A DNA stretch of 64,000 nucleotides from Panonychus citri (taxonomy: Eukaryota > Arthropoda > Arachnida > Trombidiformes > Tetranychidae), in contig NW_026515543.1 of the NCBI RefSeq assembly GCF_014898815.1, positions 4,216,001 to 4,280,000 on the forward strand, written 5' to 3'. The translations under genes and the position numbers were made by a program. Shown piece by piece: positions 22,338 through 34,642 of the stretch. The notes under the pieces are model-generated. The model was not told the origin of the DNA and did no database searches. It saw nothing but the letters and a program-made list of their open reading frames with translations. The first letter of the stretch is position 1, and every line of letters begins with the position of its first letter.

Positions 22338-23139
22338 AATTGATAGAAATTGTTGATCGTTTGATCAACTAATTAAACTATTCAACAGTAAAGTATCAAG
22401 TTTGAAACTCAACTGATCCGATTCAATTTGACGATTTCCCTTTTACTAACTTTCACCTAATTGTGCATAATCATCATTGATATAAATTGACAGCAAAAAA
22501 TAAGGAATCATTGTCTTCTTAATTAGGTAATTGTTGGTATTTCCTAGTATGTAATCAAATTGATGATTAGAACAAAAAAAAAGATCCAATCAATCAAAGA
22601 TACATTTTTAATCGATTAGCAAATCAGCTCAGTGCTTTGGCTATTCACTTCACTGTATACTGAGTATTACAATAATTTACTAAATTATAATTAAAAAAAA
22701 AAGAGTCAAACCATAGACCAATAAATTAATTACTCAGCAAAATGAAGGAACAATTAAACTAAACAATTGCCAATTTGGATGAGGTTGATTTAAATGATCA
22801 AATTCATCATAATCTGAACAGGTAATTTTAAACACAGAATATGAGAAGATGAAGAAAAAGAGTTGACAAGATAATTGAGTTAAACGAAGACAATTGTGAT
22901 GATGATTGATTAACAAATGACAATAATCTTAGAATTATTTTCACCATTAAATGAATAAAGTTGAATATTTAAATTTTGAGATGAAAGAAACAACAACAAC
23001 AGAAAATAACATCGGATTCGCAGGAGAGCCTTGAGAGTTCACAAAGGTGAAGAAACGAACTACCTTGAATTAAGCCTTCGAACCTTTTCATGAATTCGAG
23101 TTTGACAGCTCAGAACTTGACCATAGAAAATTAGATGAA

Positions 23140-23290
23140 CTAAAGTCGATTGAACATAAAAAAATGACAAGGAAAATCGTTGAGTTTTTATGTTCCCAGA
23201 AAGTTTGTGGATGAATTAGTTGATTAAATTGTTGGATTACTTGATCAAGATAACCAGTAATATGGTCAGTTGAATGTTGACCTTATCACA
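23140..23290 (+). repeat. Dispersed repeat C, copy 2
   Basis: Matches 5620-5770 in the same orientation (GTTGATTAAATTGTTGGATT, TAATATGGTCAGTTGA). Confidence 0.65.
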
Positions 23291-23461
23291 GTGTCGACCT
23301 TTAAGTTTTGAACTTTTTTTATTCGATGGAGAGTCGATGAAAGCTGAGGCCGATCATCATACAGTGAAAGGTAAACGTACAACCCGTTGAGCCCAAATAG
23401 ACGGCAGTCATGGAAGTGCAGAAATCGTTAACCAAATAGTTAATTAAACAATAATTGAACT

Positions 23462-23580
23462 CATCAAATGGACAACTGAGATTAAGAATTTGAAAAAGTT
23501 AAATTCCCAACGGCAAATCCAAAGATCACTTTAGTTTGAAAGAGAAAAGTTTTCTTAAAAAAAATCGGACAATCGCCTAG
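23462..23580 (-). repeat. Dispersed repeat B, copy 2 (inverted)
   Basis: The reverse complement matches 3658-3772 (AAGAAAACTTTTCTCTTTC, TTTTTCAAATTCTTAAT). Confidence 0.65.
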
Positions 23581-24380
23581 TCAGTTCGGGATCTGGTTAT
23601 AAATCAGTAAATGTCTAAATCTATGGTTAATATTAATTACTCAGAAACATGAAAACAAAAAATGAACTAAATGACCAATAGTTGATTACGAAAAGTTATT
23701 CTCAGAATTTTCATCGAATAGAAAAAAGTTCATTTTAATTACACCAGATGGAGACAAATTCTTGTTGTGTTTTCTATTTTTTTGTTTTCAGAAATGAAAC
23801 TTTCACTTAATTAGAAATCGATGTTTTTATTATTAATTCCTTTGTAATTAATTAATTATCTAAAAGTCTCAACTGTTATCCTTTTGTTAATTGTCTATTA
23901 TTTGTCGTCACCTTCTCGCATCAAACTGACAACGATTAATTGATTGGGTTTACACGTGAAATCTTTTCCATTTACCATCAGTTGTTATTCTGGTTTCATT
24001 GTGTCTTTTTGTGATTTAATTTTCTTTTCATAACCATCAGAACTTGATCTAAATTAACTCACTGGTAATTATTATCAATCTAATCACTGTTACACATCAA
24101 TTATAAATCTCCAATTGATTGTGTTCACAATGTTCCTTTTATTTATTACCCGTAACTTGTTGTTTTGTCTCCTCTTCTTTTCTACTCAGAGATTTTCTTT
24201 GTGAAATATTTTTTTCTTTTGATTTGTTTTGTTCATATTTTCTTTTTATTTTATTAATAATATACTCTCTCATTGTAATAACAATTGTCTAAATTTCTTT
24301 GGCAATATTTTATTTATCTGATTCCATCCTGTGTTCGCCATCATTGACTGTTCTTTCGGGTACATTTTCAGGAACAAAAA

Positions 24381-25879
24381 ATGGTCTCTATTCCTGGTGC
24401 CGAGATTGTACCTTCTCTTGAGGATTTAATTAAAAAAGGAAGTGAACAATTTGAGAAAATCTTCGAAACGGAGCCAATGATTGTTGGTTATTCTCCAGGA
24501 CGAGTTAATCTAATAGGTGATCATGTTGACTATAATGATGGACTTGTCTTACCTATGGTGAGTTTCTCATCACCCACTCAACAGAATTGTTGCTAATCAT
24601 TTTCAATTCCTTCACTTATTCCCTAATTCACTAATTCAATATTCTATTTTATTTTCATTTCTTTTCCCCCTCATCTTTCAGGCAATTCCTGTTTACACTG
24701 TGATCATTGGTGCTCCAAACAATTTCCAAATTTGTCGTATCGAGACTCTATCAGATAAAACAGAGAATCCAAAACGTGTTGAATTAAAGTTTGACAGCCT
24801 GACCATCGGTCCACCATCTTGGTCTAATTACGTGAAAGGAGTCATTTCTACCTTCCCAGGTATACTATTATTTTTATTATTCTAGTTGATAGATGAATAA
24901 GTTACTACAATTATTTAATCCAATGAATCTAACAACAGTTTTATTTTCTTAGGAATCAAAAAACCTTTCGATGCAATCATTTTAAGTTCCATACCAATAG
25001 GAGCAGGACTTTCAAGCTCAGCAGCTCTTGAAGTTGCTTTTTTCAATTTTCTTCAAGGTTTAAGTGGTTCTGATCTTGGAATCAGGTAATAAGCATCATG
25101 ATGATTGTAAATTTTGATAAACTTTTGGAAACTAATTATTTTCCTTTCTTTTCTTTCTGTCAAACAGTAAACAAGAAATTGCTTTACTTTGCCAAGGAGC
25201 AGAACACACGTTTGCTGGTGTTCCATGTGGTATAATGGATCAATTCGTGGTTGTCATGGGAGAGAAAGATCATGCTCTTTTAATTGATTGTCGTTCTCTA
25301 TCAACTGAATTGGTTCCCCTGATTTCCGATGATATTGTTATTCTGGTTGCCAATTCTAATATACGTCACGAACTGTCTGGAAGTGAATACTCTTCGAGGC
25401 GTAAAAATTGTGAACAAGTCGCATCTCAATTAGGTAAAAGTAGCCTTCGTGATGTTTCAATGAAAGAATTGGAAACAAGTCAAACCGTTTTACCTCTTGT
25501 ACAATATCATTACTCTCGCCATGTAATCACCGAGATTGAAAGAACCTTAAGTGCCTCGGAGGCTCTTAAGAAAAGCGATTACGTTATCTTTGGAGCTCTT
25601 ATGACGCAAAGTCACATCTCACTTCGAGATGATTACAAAGTTTCAGTACCAGAAATTGATGAGCTTTGTGAGATTGCTCTGGAATCAGAGGGTGTTTATG
25701 GTTCCAGGATTACCGGCGGTGGTTTTGGCGGATGTACGGTGACCTTGGTTCGTGCGGATAAAGTTGAATCAACAATTAGCAATATGAAAAGTAAATCTCG
25801 TATTTCGGTTGATTTCTATGTGTTCAAACCCGCCGGTGGAGCGAATCACATTAAATTACCTTCAAAGAAATCACTTTGA
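24381..25879 (+). CDS. GALK1: Galactokinase
   Basis: ATP-dependent phosphorylation of galactose to galactose-1-phosphate, the first committed step of the Leloir pathway (cytosolic). Exons 24381-24557, 24682-24859, 24953-25085 and 25168-25879 join in frame to 399 residues, close to the animal enzyme. Substrate loop YSPGRVNLIGDHVDYNDG (residues 37-54): the usual GEHTDYN appears as GDHVDYN, a conservative Glu-to-Asp change at residue 47. GHMP ATP loop IPIGAGLSSSAALEVA. Catalytic-base motif PCGIMDQF (D187). SNIRHELSGSEYSSRR, HISLRDDYKVSVPEID and the C-terminal GHMP motif SRITGGGFGGCTVTL complete the family pattern. All introns are short GT-AG. It is closer to GALK1 than to GALK2 by motif detail. 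Confidence 0.95.
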
Positions 25880-27223
25880 TCTTGAAAGATCAATTTTCAC
25901 CAATTATATTAGAGAAAAAAATCAGCAAACAATCAATTACTTTCTCATTTTCCTTCTTTAATCTATGTGACAAATAATCAAAAGTTTCGAATGTGATTTA
26001 TTATTTCTAATCGGTTATTTTAATATCAAAAGCCAAAATTGTAATTGTAATTGTAATAACGTATTCGTCATTTTTTTACAATCATTTACACTTCAAATCA
26101 TCACTTAATCATCACCATCAAACTCATAATCCAAATCATAAATTATATAAATTGATGGACATGAAGGAATCGAGGAAAAGGATTTTGCCAAGGAATTAAA
26201 AATTAACTAGTAACAAATTAATAAATTGAATTAATTGTAACAATATTTTCTCAGACAATCTAATTGCTACAATATTGTAAATCAATTAAATCAAATTGTC
26301 AAAATATTCAAACATTTTGATGTATTTCCATATCGATGGTATCATAAGTTGTATGAAAGTTTAATTGTGATCTGAATTAAGCTCATTTAGAAATAGAGAC
26401 AATCATTGATTGAATGATTAATCTTTGATTAAGTTTGTTTAATCAACAATTTAAGGTTTCCAAGTTGAATTTTATTCATTGAATTAAAATAAAATGTATT
26501 ACAATTAAAATTGTTTATTAAATCACTTGTGATCCTTGATGGTGAAAATAAGTTTCAATTTGTTTTCAAAACAATTAAGTGGTTGTTTTTTTTTATACTA
26601 AATATACATTTAATTGTAGATAAATGTAGTAGCTAGTGATTAACTAATTAAGTGTAAAAAATGAGACTTTGGCTTTAGATGTTAATTGATAATTTTGATG
26701 AGATTTTAGATGATTAAAGGTTAATGATTTAAGTGATGTTGGTGAAATTGATGATGAAGTTGATTAGTTGTTGGACATTGATAACAATTAATCAACGATT
26801 TGGGTGGAAAGGGTTTGTTAGCAATTTAACTTTACCTCTAATTGAGTTAACATATATTGTTAAGAGGTTGAAACATTAATTGTTTTAAGTAAAATGGAGC
26901 AAAAATTTAACATCTAATCCAATTAATTGTTAATAACTAATGTTGAGTAAGTTATTAGCTGATTATTAAATTGATATCCAACATGTTGGCTATAATTTGA
27001 TTGTTTTGATCGGTTTTTTGATTCATTTTCCTTTGGATTAATTGTTTCTTTTGATTGTTAAATTTGAGGTGAATTGTTGATGCATATATAATATATAATA
27101 ATAATATATTTTAGATATATTTATATATTGGATGAAAATAGTCATCAATGGTTAATTAATTGTGGTAAATTTGTAGATCCGGTGATTGTGAACAAACCAA
27201 ATCAAGGGAAAGGTTAACGACAA
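25880..27223. other. Intergenic between convergent genes
   Basis: Galactokinase (plus) and the acetyltransferase (minus) converge here. AT-rich, with AT-repeats at about 27085-27130. No gene recognised. Confidence 0.4.
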
Positions 27224-28658
27224 TTAAGAGACAACTTGTTTAAGGAAATCACGATCAGGATTTTTGGACAAAACTCGTTGAAGGTAAGTACAAGTGACTT
27301 TAGCTCGTAAATTGTTTTCAATGACGAATTTGAATGCAGCCTAATTAAGGGAAGAAGATGAGAGAAAGAAAATGATTAGTTAATTGTTGTGATATTTTTT
27401 CTCAACCTCATAAAATAAAGTTGAAACTTTAAGACAAAACATGACATTGATTTTGATTTTGATTTTGATTGTCAACCAAAATTACAGGTTAAAAAAAGGT
27501 AAGAAATTAACTCAATTGTAATTTGTTTTTTTCTCATCTTCGAGTTAATTAGTGAAAGTAATCAGAGTGATAAGTAATATAATCATAATAATAATGGAAA
27601 GTTAAGAGAGAGAGAGAGAGAGACGATTGTTGAACAATGAAAAGCAACAAGAATAAAAAACAACAACAACCCGGAAGCTAATGCACATAATTACTGAACT
27701 TTTACTGTAATTGAGATGATAATTGAATTGAGTGAGTCTCAATTGAAAGGGAGAGGGAAAAGGTAGATGACCTTGATGAACTGATCATCAGTGTTTTGGT
27801 TCATCTGAAAATGGTCAATATTTGAAAGTTCATTCAGAAAGATGATAATTATCATGCAATGAAGATTGAAAATGAGTCTGTTAATCTGAGCAATCAAATA
27901 TTAGTTCAAATAGGAGGGTTGTGGCTAAGGTGAATGGGAATGTTGATAATAATAATAATAATGATGATGATGATGATGATGATTAGGTGGTTGACTGATA
28001 TTTTTTGACTAAGAGGATTGAAAAAAAAGGTGAGAGTGGTGAGCAAGTTGTTTTTGTTGTTGTTGATGTTATTGAAGGAGAAATTGAGAACAAGGTGAAT
28101 AAACTAACTTGTGCCAATAATTTAGCGACTCCTTGGCCACGACAGGTAACAGGTACTTCAGTATGATACAATTCAACCAAATCGTTGGCTAAGTATTCAT
28201 AATTAAGAACTGCTTTTCCACCTCCTTTTGTTATTGATTGGCGGTTGTGGTGGAGGTTCAATTAATGGCGTTCATTTGGTAAAGTGAAATCGTCAAAGGT
28301 TGAAAACAAGAAATAGAAAATAAAATAAAAGGTTATATAAGGTCAATGATCGTACTGATTTGAAATTTGGCCGAAAATCATGAGCAACAATAAAGAGATG
28401 ATTACTTGGAGGCCTAACATGGGATTCAAAAGGTAACATTGATTGTTGGCTTTCTTTGTCTACGTGTAAACATATGATTTGAGATTGAAAGGGAAAATGG
28501 AGTAAAATAAACTAACCTTGACCGCAGTTGATGGTGAATTCATTTATATCTTGATTGTGTTGAACTGTTAAGGTTGAAAGGTTAACTTTAACCATCGGTG
28601 GAGCAGATTTCAAAGGCATCTCCAAGAGGGATCTTAATGTGCCTCGGACATAAGCCAT
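27224..28658 (-). CDS. NATD1: NATD1-like N-acetyltransferase domain protein
   Basis: Three exons (complement): 28517-28658, 28109-28224 and 27224-27340, joined in frame to 124 residues. The start is MAYVRGTLRSLLEMPLKSAPP. The core matches the small GNAT-related family (NATD1/GTLF3B, 'Gcn5-related N-acetyltransferase-like'): AVLNYEYLANDLVELYHTEVP, then CRGQGVAKLLAQ (acetyl-CoA pyrophosphate loop RGxGxA), then the terminal helix AAFKFVIENNLRAKVTCTYLQRVLSKNPD. Human NATD1 has 113 residues with the same order. The substrate is not known for the family. The second intron (768 nt) holds trinucleotide repeats. A TTG-initiated frame at 28261 is only the middle exon read past its acceptor. The N-terminal ~20 residues may act as a targeting extension, but this is uncertain. 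Confidence 0.87.
27945..27983. repeat. Trinucleotide microsatellite, (AAT)n then (ATG)n
   Basis: AATAATAAT followed by ATGATGATG runs inside the second intron of the NATD1-like gene. Confidence 0.9.
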
Positions 28659-30641
28659 TACTATTTGGACTCAATGAGAGAGAAAAGGTTGTTAGCAGCG
28701 TAATTAGATTGTCGACTTGATCAACTTGATTTCGCCGATTTTGTCAATTTGTTCTTTCAAAGGTTAAACAATCAACGTGTAATAGATTTTCCTAGAAACA
28801 CAAGAGAATAGAAAATTTTGGAATTAAAAACAAGTACCAATCACATGAGCAAACCAAAGGTATAATTGGAGATGAAATCACTGAGGAAAAACAGAAGAGG
28901 TTGTCAGACATGAAGAGGAAAATGGCGATAGAATAGGGATAGAAATCAATAAATTCTAATTACCTGTGATATCAAGTAGATTGTTAAGTAATAGTTAACA
29001 GTTGATTAGATTAGTGAGAATTATGGTGAAGATATAAATCCAATCAAGAGATGGAGAGAAAAGAAAATAGAGAAACAAAATTTGCCAGAGAAAAAGATGT
29101 AATAATAAGAATTTGGCTTAAATCCAGAGAAGAAAAAGGAAAACAAATTACGTAGAATTGTTTAACCCAAGGTTAAAGGTGAATGATTAGTTGAAATTAG
29201 AATTGATAAATTGTTGAGAAATTGAAACAATTAATGTGAATGATCACAATGAGAATAAGAGAAATGGAAAACACTTAGAGAGATAAATAGAGATCTCTCA
29301 CCACAGAGTAAACAGAATCACCGAAATGAAGTTGATTGAGTCGAAAGATAATCAGCAAATTGTCACAATCAACTGATTACACCTTTAAAAATATTAGTTA
29401 GTTAATAGTGAACAATAATCAGAGTTAATCAACTCCCCAAAGAAAAAGTGTTTCCAACCAACAACAAGAAAAAGTGAATCAACAAACAACAACAAAGAAA
29501 ATCCATCAACTGTTTCATTCCAAGTTCTTGATCCGCCTTTTTTTCATCTTCTTTTCTCCATCATCATCTTCTCAATCTTCATGTTAATCATTATGATCTA
29601 AATTATAATTCTGTCTTCTAATCAGAATAATAATAATTATTTGGAAAAAAAGGTCAATCAGGTCAATCAACAATCAACAATCAACCGATTGAAAAGAAGA
29701 AGAAAAATAAAAATCACTTTTACTTTATGGCTACGAAAAAATCGAGCTAAATGTAAATTGTTAATTCTAATTGTGAAAAAGGTTAACAATCAACTACAAT
29801 CAGTTGATTATCTTATTGTTTCCCTTTTTCTTTAATTACAAATGTTGATTGTTGTTATTGTTCAATCACCTTGAGTGAAATACTTTTTTTTGCTACTCAA
29901 TCAGTTCTGTAACCAGAACGATTTACAATTTAAGTTAATTTAATTTCTCTCAATTAGATTTGATTTTCACTCCAAACCCAATTTTATATATTAAATATTA
30001 AGTTAAACATCATCATGATCATCATTTGACCTTAATTTTCATTCAGGTAATAATCTTGATTTAGATGTGATTGTGAATCTGTTTTGCTTTGACTTTCTAA
30101 ATATGATTAACAATTAGGACTAAAAAAAGTAATTGGATCAATTGTAATGATTAAGGAAAAAAATTCATATCAACTAACCAACAACAACCAAAAAGATGAA
30201 TGAGATTTTTTTCTGTTGTTGTTACTTTCTAAATCAGGACTACAACAATCAAGAAGATGATTAAAGTGGTGATTTAATTTTAACATTTTTTTCATCAGTC
30301 ACTTTTTGATTGTGATAATTTAACAACAACAATAATAAGCACCTACGACAATCAAGGTCAATTATCATTAATGGATAATAATAGTAACTTGAAGGCGAGA
30401 GAAAAATGTTTTTTTCAGTAAACATGTAAATCTATTTACTACAATTAACAACAATTAACAACAATTGAGACAAAAATAAGTCGATTGATAAAATTGATTA
30501 GATATCAGAGAATTGAAGTGATTAAAAGAAACACTAATTAACTTATTGATTAAAGCGAAACTTTTGTCTTTACTTTGCTCAGCATTTATTGTATTTCGAA
30601 ATTTCAATTTGATTTAATTGATTAGTCGAATGGTTAATTAG
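28659..30641. other. Intergenic, nothing recognised
   Basis: Left part is the upstream region of the NATD1-like gene and may hold 5' UTR introns. Right part is the 3' flank of BBS5. The plus-strand frame at about 29641-29835 begins with TTG and is low-complexity, so it is not taken as a gene. Confidence 0.4.
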
Positions 30642-31918
30642 TTAAGATCCTTGAGGAATAACATTCCAAAGTGAATCGAGTGTGTATCCATCTTTGATTT
30701 TCTCAATTGCCAGTCCTAATTGTTGACAGAAAACGGGCTCAGCGTCTTTACCAATGACCTGAGAATCGTCTTCCAGGTAGGAAGCGATCACATCGGGATT
30801 TAATTCCTTATCGTCATCAATATAATCGGTGTTGATTAAATCATCTTCGTACTTTGATCGTTCGATGAAGAGTAACCACCGCCACCGCTGCCGATGATTC
30901 CTCCGCTTTCAAATGAAGTCAAGCCCATTTCCATTGCGAGGAAAGTTTCAACACCATAATTGGGATTCGTAACATGAACATTGTACAGATTACAAAGTTC
31001 GTTATAAACAGAGATTAATCGTTGAAGTGGATCGATTCTGAAACCAAGAACATAACCTCCCGAACTATCAGATGATTCGATGACCAATGCTGGGCCGAAT
31101 TTAGATTCACGAACCCTAATCGAGGAAACTTGAATGTAGGGCAGCGAAAGGTTGAACAGTTCATTTACATTTGCGTGCCAAATGATTCGTAAATTGGTTA
31201 CATGCATGGTACCCAAATTCCCCTGGTCGGAGGACAGATTCCAAACCCCTTGCCATTTATTGTAAATCTGTTCTGAGGTCAATATTTTAAGTTGTTTACC
31301 TTGAGTGGTGAAAATGGCTGATCGTAATTTCAAATCTCGAAACAATTTGGTACAAAGGTAAGCTTTACAAACTCTACTCACGGTCATTGTTATTTCGGAG
31401 CCGATGTTACAAAATCGTGGATTAACATCACTACCATTCTCAGTGATCGATGAACTTTCCCCAGTTGATAATATTGCAGATTCGCCTGATTTAATGATGA
31501 TAGATGAAGAATCTGCTCCTGATGATTTCGACCCAACAACCGATTCTTTGTCTTCTAATGGTGTGAATACAAATTCGTATCTGGTACCGTTAACTTTTCC
31601 CATGATATGAAGAGCGGTGTATCTGCCTCGTAGTTTGTTGTGTAAATTTCGAGAGGTTATTGAGATGATACAGTTTAATCCGATTGTGAGATTAATCCGT
31701 GGTTTAGATTTTGATTGCCAGATTATCCGTAAATTAGTGATGGTTAATCTTCCTTCATCACCAGAGTTTCCTTTGGTATCTTCAATCCGATCATATCGAT
31801 ATAAATTTTTCTCACCTTTTCGAAGAGTTAATTCCTTTGCCGTTGCATCGAACCTTAAATCACGATCTTGCCAGAGAGAATCAAATTTAAACAATTCGAT
31901 CGGTTTTGGATTAGACAT
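30642..31918 (-). CDS. BBS5: BBS5 (Bardet-Biedl syndrome 5 / BBSome subunit), apparent frameshift near the C-terminus
   Basis: BBSome component that binds phosphoinositides and takes part in ciliary membrane-protein traffic. Intronless. The N-terminal 360-residue frame starts MSNPKPIELFKFDSLWQDRD and holds two PH-like DM16 domains with the repeated signature LTITNLRIIWQSKSKPRINL and TMHVTNLRIIWHANVNELFNL, then GYVLGFRIDPLQRL. That frame stops at 30836, but the conserved BBS5 tail is encoded immediately downstream in another frame (DDLINTDYIDDDKELNPDV ... EPVFCQQLGLAIEKIKDGYT ... LWNVIPQGS, stop 30642-30644). A single base appears to be missing near 30850. A Ser-rich insert lies between the domains. 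BBS5 in a mite would serve ciliated sensory neurons (inference). Confidence 0.92.
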
Positions 31919-32262
31919 TTTAATTGATCATTAGAATCACTCTTTTGTTGATCTCGCCAACAAAATTTAATCACTTTGTTTGTAGCAACCGATTCTTGGT
32001 CTTAGTTACCAATTGGAAATATAATAAAACTAGTATCATGTAATTGTTGCATTCTGAAAGGGTTTAGTATTAAGTATGTTTAGTATTGAGTTAATTTGAT
32101 TGCTAAAATTGAATAAAACAGCAATTAAACGAGAGAAAGAAGCTCAATCAACCGTGCATAATTTTAATCATCTTGAAGTTTTTATTGTGTTCATTTTGAT
32201 GAATCAATTGTAAAATTTTAAATCAATTCAAATAGTTGAGGGATAACTTTTGGTAATGTCCA

Positions 32263-33534
32263 CTAATGTCCATCTCTGATTTTTGATAGTTTTGCTTCAT
32301 TGTAAACAATTGGAAACAAATATCTAAATGCTGAAGGTAAAAATTGAGCTCCATAAACAAGCCACAAGTAGGGCGATCTTGATGTCCAAGCTTCCGTCAC
32401 GTCATTTGCTGTGGCGATGGCGAAAAGTTTGGCCTGTCGGTCGCACGGGATTCGAGTATCAACCTCACTAAACTCTTTACCATAAACTTCACCAGGTTTT
32501 CCAGTGAAAGACTTGGTCAAAATAGCGGAAGCAGTAGGTCCAGGGCAGATAACGGTAATTTTGATCCCTTTAGATTTCACTTCATTCCTTAGGCAATCAT
32601 AATATCCCTTTAATATTGATCCAAAAGTAATAAAAAACAAATAAAGTTAATTGTTTGATCTAAATAATTAAATAGACTTACAAGAAGAGCATATTTAGAT
32701 GCGGTATAAGAGGCTGAGAATGGTAACCCAAATTTACCAGCGATACTTGAAGTGACCACTATATGACCAGGATGTGACTCGGTTAACCAGCCACTGACCA
32801 GTAGACGAGATAAATTGACCCCAGAGAAAACGTTTATCTCAAACAAGTCCCGATGAACTTGAATGTCGATCTCTTCAAATCGAGCTCGTTGACTTCGTCC
32901 AGCATTACAGAAAAATATATCGATCTAAATTGAAAGAAATCAAAGTGAAAAACAATTGAGCAAACAACTAGAACATTAGAATTTTTAATCAACAACAATT
33001 AAGAAAAGAACTGACTTGTTTAAAGTAACCGATTATCTTTTTATAAGCTTCTTCGTGTTTAATTGTTTCCGTTAAATTGAATGGGACCAGAATGATGTCC
33101 TTTTCTTGTAACCCTAATTAAGAAACAAAATTAATGATATTGTAACAATCGAGCAGATCAACTAATCATTAACTTACCGTGATGATTGATAATTTTACGT
33201 TTAACTTTTTCCAATCCTTGATTGTTCAAATCAGACAAAGCTAATTTACATTTGTGACTCGCCATTTCGTAGGCCAAGGCTTCACCAATGCCCGAAGCCG
33301 CTCCGGTGATCCAAACCCGTTTACCCTTCAATGCATCACCTAGTTAATTGTTAACAGTTTATTACAATCAATCAATCAGTTACAATTAACTTTCTCTATT
33401 AACTTACCTGGGTTTTTGCCATATTTTTCAACGAGAGCCATGAAAAAGTCACAATCCATTTTACTGAAAACATTTTGATTGAGCCAATAAAAAGCAGCAA
33501 TTAACAGACCGATTGAAATTAAAAGGAAAATCAT
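32263..33534 (-). CDS. Short-chain dehydrogenase/reductase, DHRS7-like
   Basis: Five exons (complement): 33408-33534, 33178-33339, 33016-33113, 32682-32924, 32263-32607; 324 residues. NAD(P)-dependent SDR, probably ER-membrane anchored as DHRS7 is. The N-terminal hydrophobic segment MIFLLISIGLLIAAFYW is the likely anchor. Rossmann motif GKRVWITGAASGIGEALA (T54-G61). FFCNAGRSQ corresponds to NNAG. Catalytic Ser in VVTSSIAGKFG, and Tyr/Lys in SASYTASKYALL (Y202, K206). After the catalytic site, VICPGPTAS and the tail (ANDVTEAWTSRSPYLWLVYG, FLPSAFRYLFP) follow DHRS7. The substrate (steroid or retinoid in vertebrate relatives) cannot be assigned. All introns are short GT-AG; the donor of exon 3 is GTCAGT. 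Confidence 0.9.
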
Positions 33535-33742
33535 ATTGATTTAATTGTTTCAATTCACTTTTCAAACGATTTAAATGTAGATTGATCAAGATTGTTATTC
33601 TAATTACTTCGGTTAGATTAAATTGTAAGCATGTTACTGTTTCCGTTTAGAATCGGATTAAAGATGGAGATGATTCAATGATGACGTTCGGAGAGAAAGA
33701 GAGAAAGAAAGAAAGTGAGAGAGAGAGAGAGGGAAATGAGGA

Positions 33743-33746
<4 letters not shown>

Positions 33747-33810
<64 letters not shown>
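33747..33810. repeat. (AG)n microsatellite
   Basis: 64 bp uninterrupted AG dinucleotide run just upstream of the DHRS7-like gene. The Ser/Leu ORF it creates on the minus strand is an artefact. Confidence 0.97.
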
Positions 33811-33813
<3 letters not shown>

Positions 33814-34642
33814 GATAAATTGAAACAAATTGAGAAAAGTTGCTGATTAAACTTTACTTTTGTTTCTCTCATCCAATATATTTACCTTCCTTGTATCATC
33901 ATCATCATCATCTGGGAGATAATAAATTATCAAGTGAATATCAACTAATTAATCAACATCATCTGCTATTAATCAACTTTCAATACTATTGTAACTCAAC
34001 TGTTAATTTGTCCATCAAACTGACTAACCTTATTAACGATATTGTTAACCAAATGGAGATTTGGTTAGTTGATCATTACAGAAATTGATCGGTTGATTGG
34101 TTTGAGTTAATTGTGAGTTCGAGACTTGACCAGATTTTGTCGATCCAGAAGCGACTTGGTAAGATCCTCGAAGTTGCCGTTTTAACCTTTGTTCTGACCA
34201 AAGATCATCTTTTTCTTCAGAACTTTAATTAAGAGTTAGAAAAATATTCGATACATTTTCTTAATTGTATTAATATTTAGATGTGTTCGATTAGAACTGA
34301 TTTGATTGCAACGGCATTTTAATTTTGTTTAACAAGGTACAAAAAGGAAACATTTATAATGGAGATTCGGTGAAGGCAGAATGATTGTGAAGAAAAAATT
34401 AATTAAAACGATGATTATAATAATCAAACATTCAATAATATTCATATGTTTACAATTTATTTTCGTTAATAATTGGAATTGTTTTTCTTGCTTCTTTATC
34501 AGAATTTTTCGATAACAAAAATAAGATCTCTTATTATTCTGTCTTGTATTAATAATCTCATCCGATGATAATAATAGAAGTGAATAAATGTAACAACATA
34601 AAAGCATTAGAATGGACACAAAAATTAATTAACCAAAGAAGA
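33811..34642. other. Intergenic, nothing recognised
   Basis: Upstream of the DHRS7-like gene and downstream of nucleobindin. The hydrophobic minus-strand frame 34329-34619 starts with GTG and lies where the nucleobindin 3' UTR should be, so it was not accepted. Confidence 0.4.

Larger units (their letters stand above)
22338..24380. other. Intergenic region with two dispersed repeats
   Basis: Upstream of both the GMC gene (minus) and galactokinase (plus). Contains repeat C (23140-23290) and repeat B (23462-23580, inverted). A weak minus-strand ORF near 22734-22916 is not credible. The pyrimidine-rich tract at about 24170-24370 is probably the galactokinase 5' UTR or an intron ending in TTTTCAG before the start codon. 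Confidence 0.45.

Noticed and set aside
33675..33872. Leu/Ser repeat ORF
   Set aside because: Pure translation of the AG microsatellite.
34329..34619. 96-residue hydrophobic minus-strand frame
   Set aside because: GTG start, in the expected nucleobindin 3' UTR, AT-rich composition explains the hydrophobicity.
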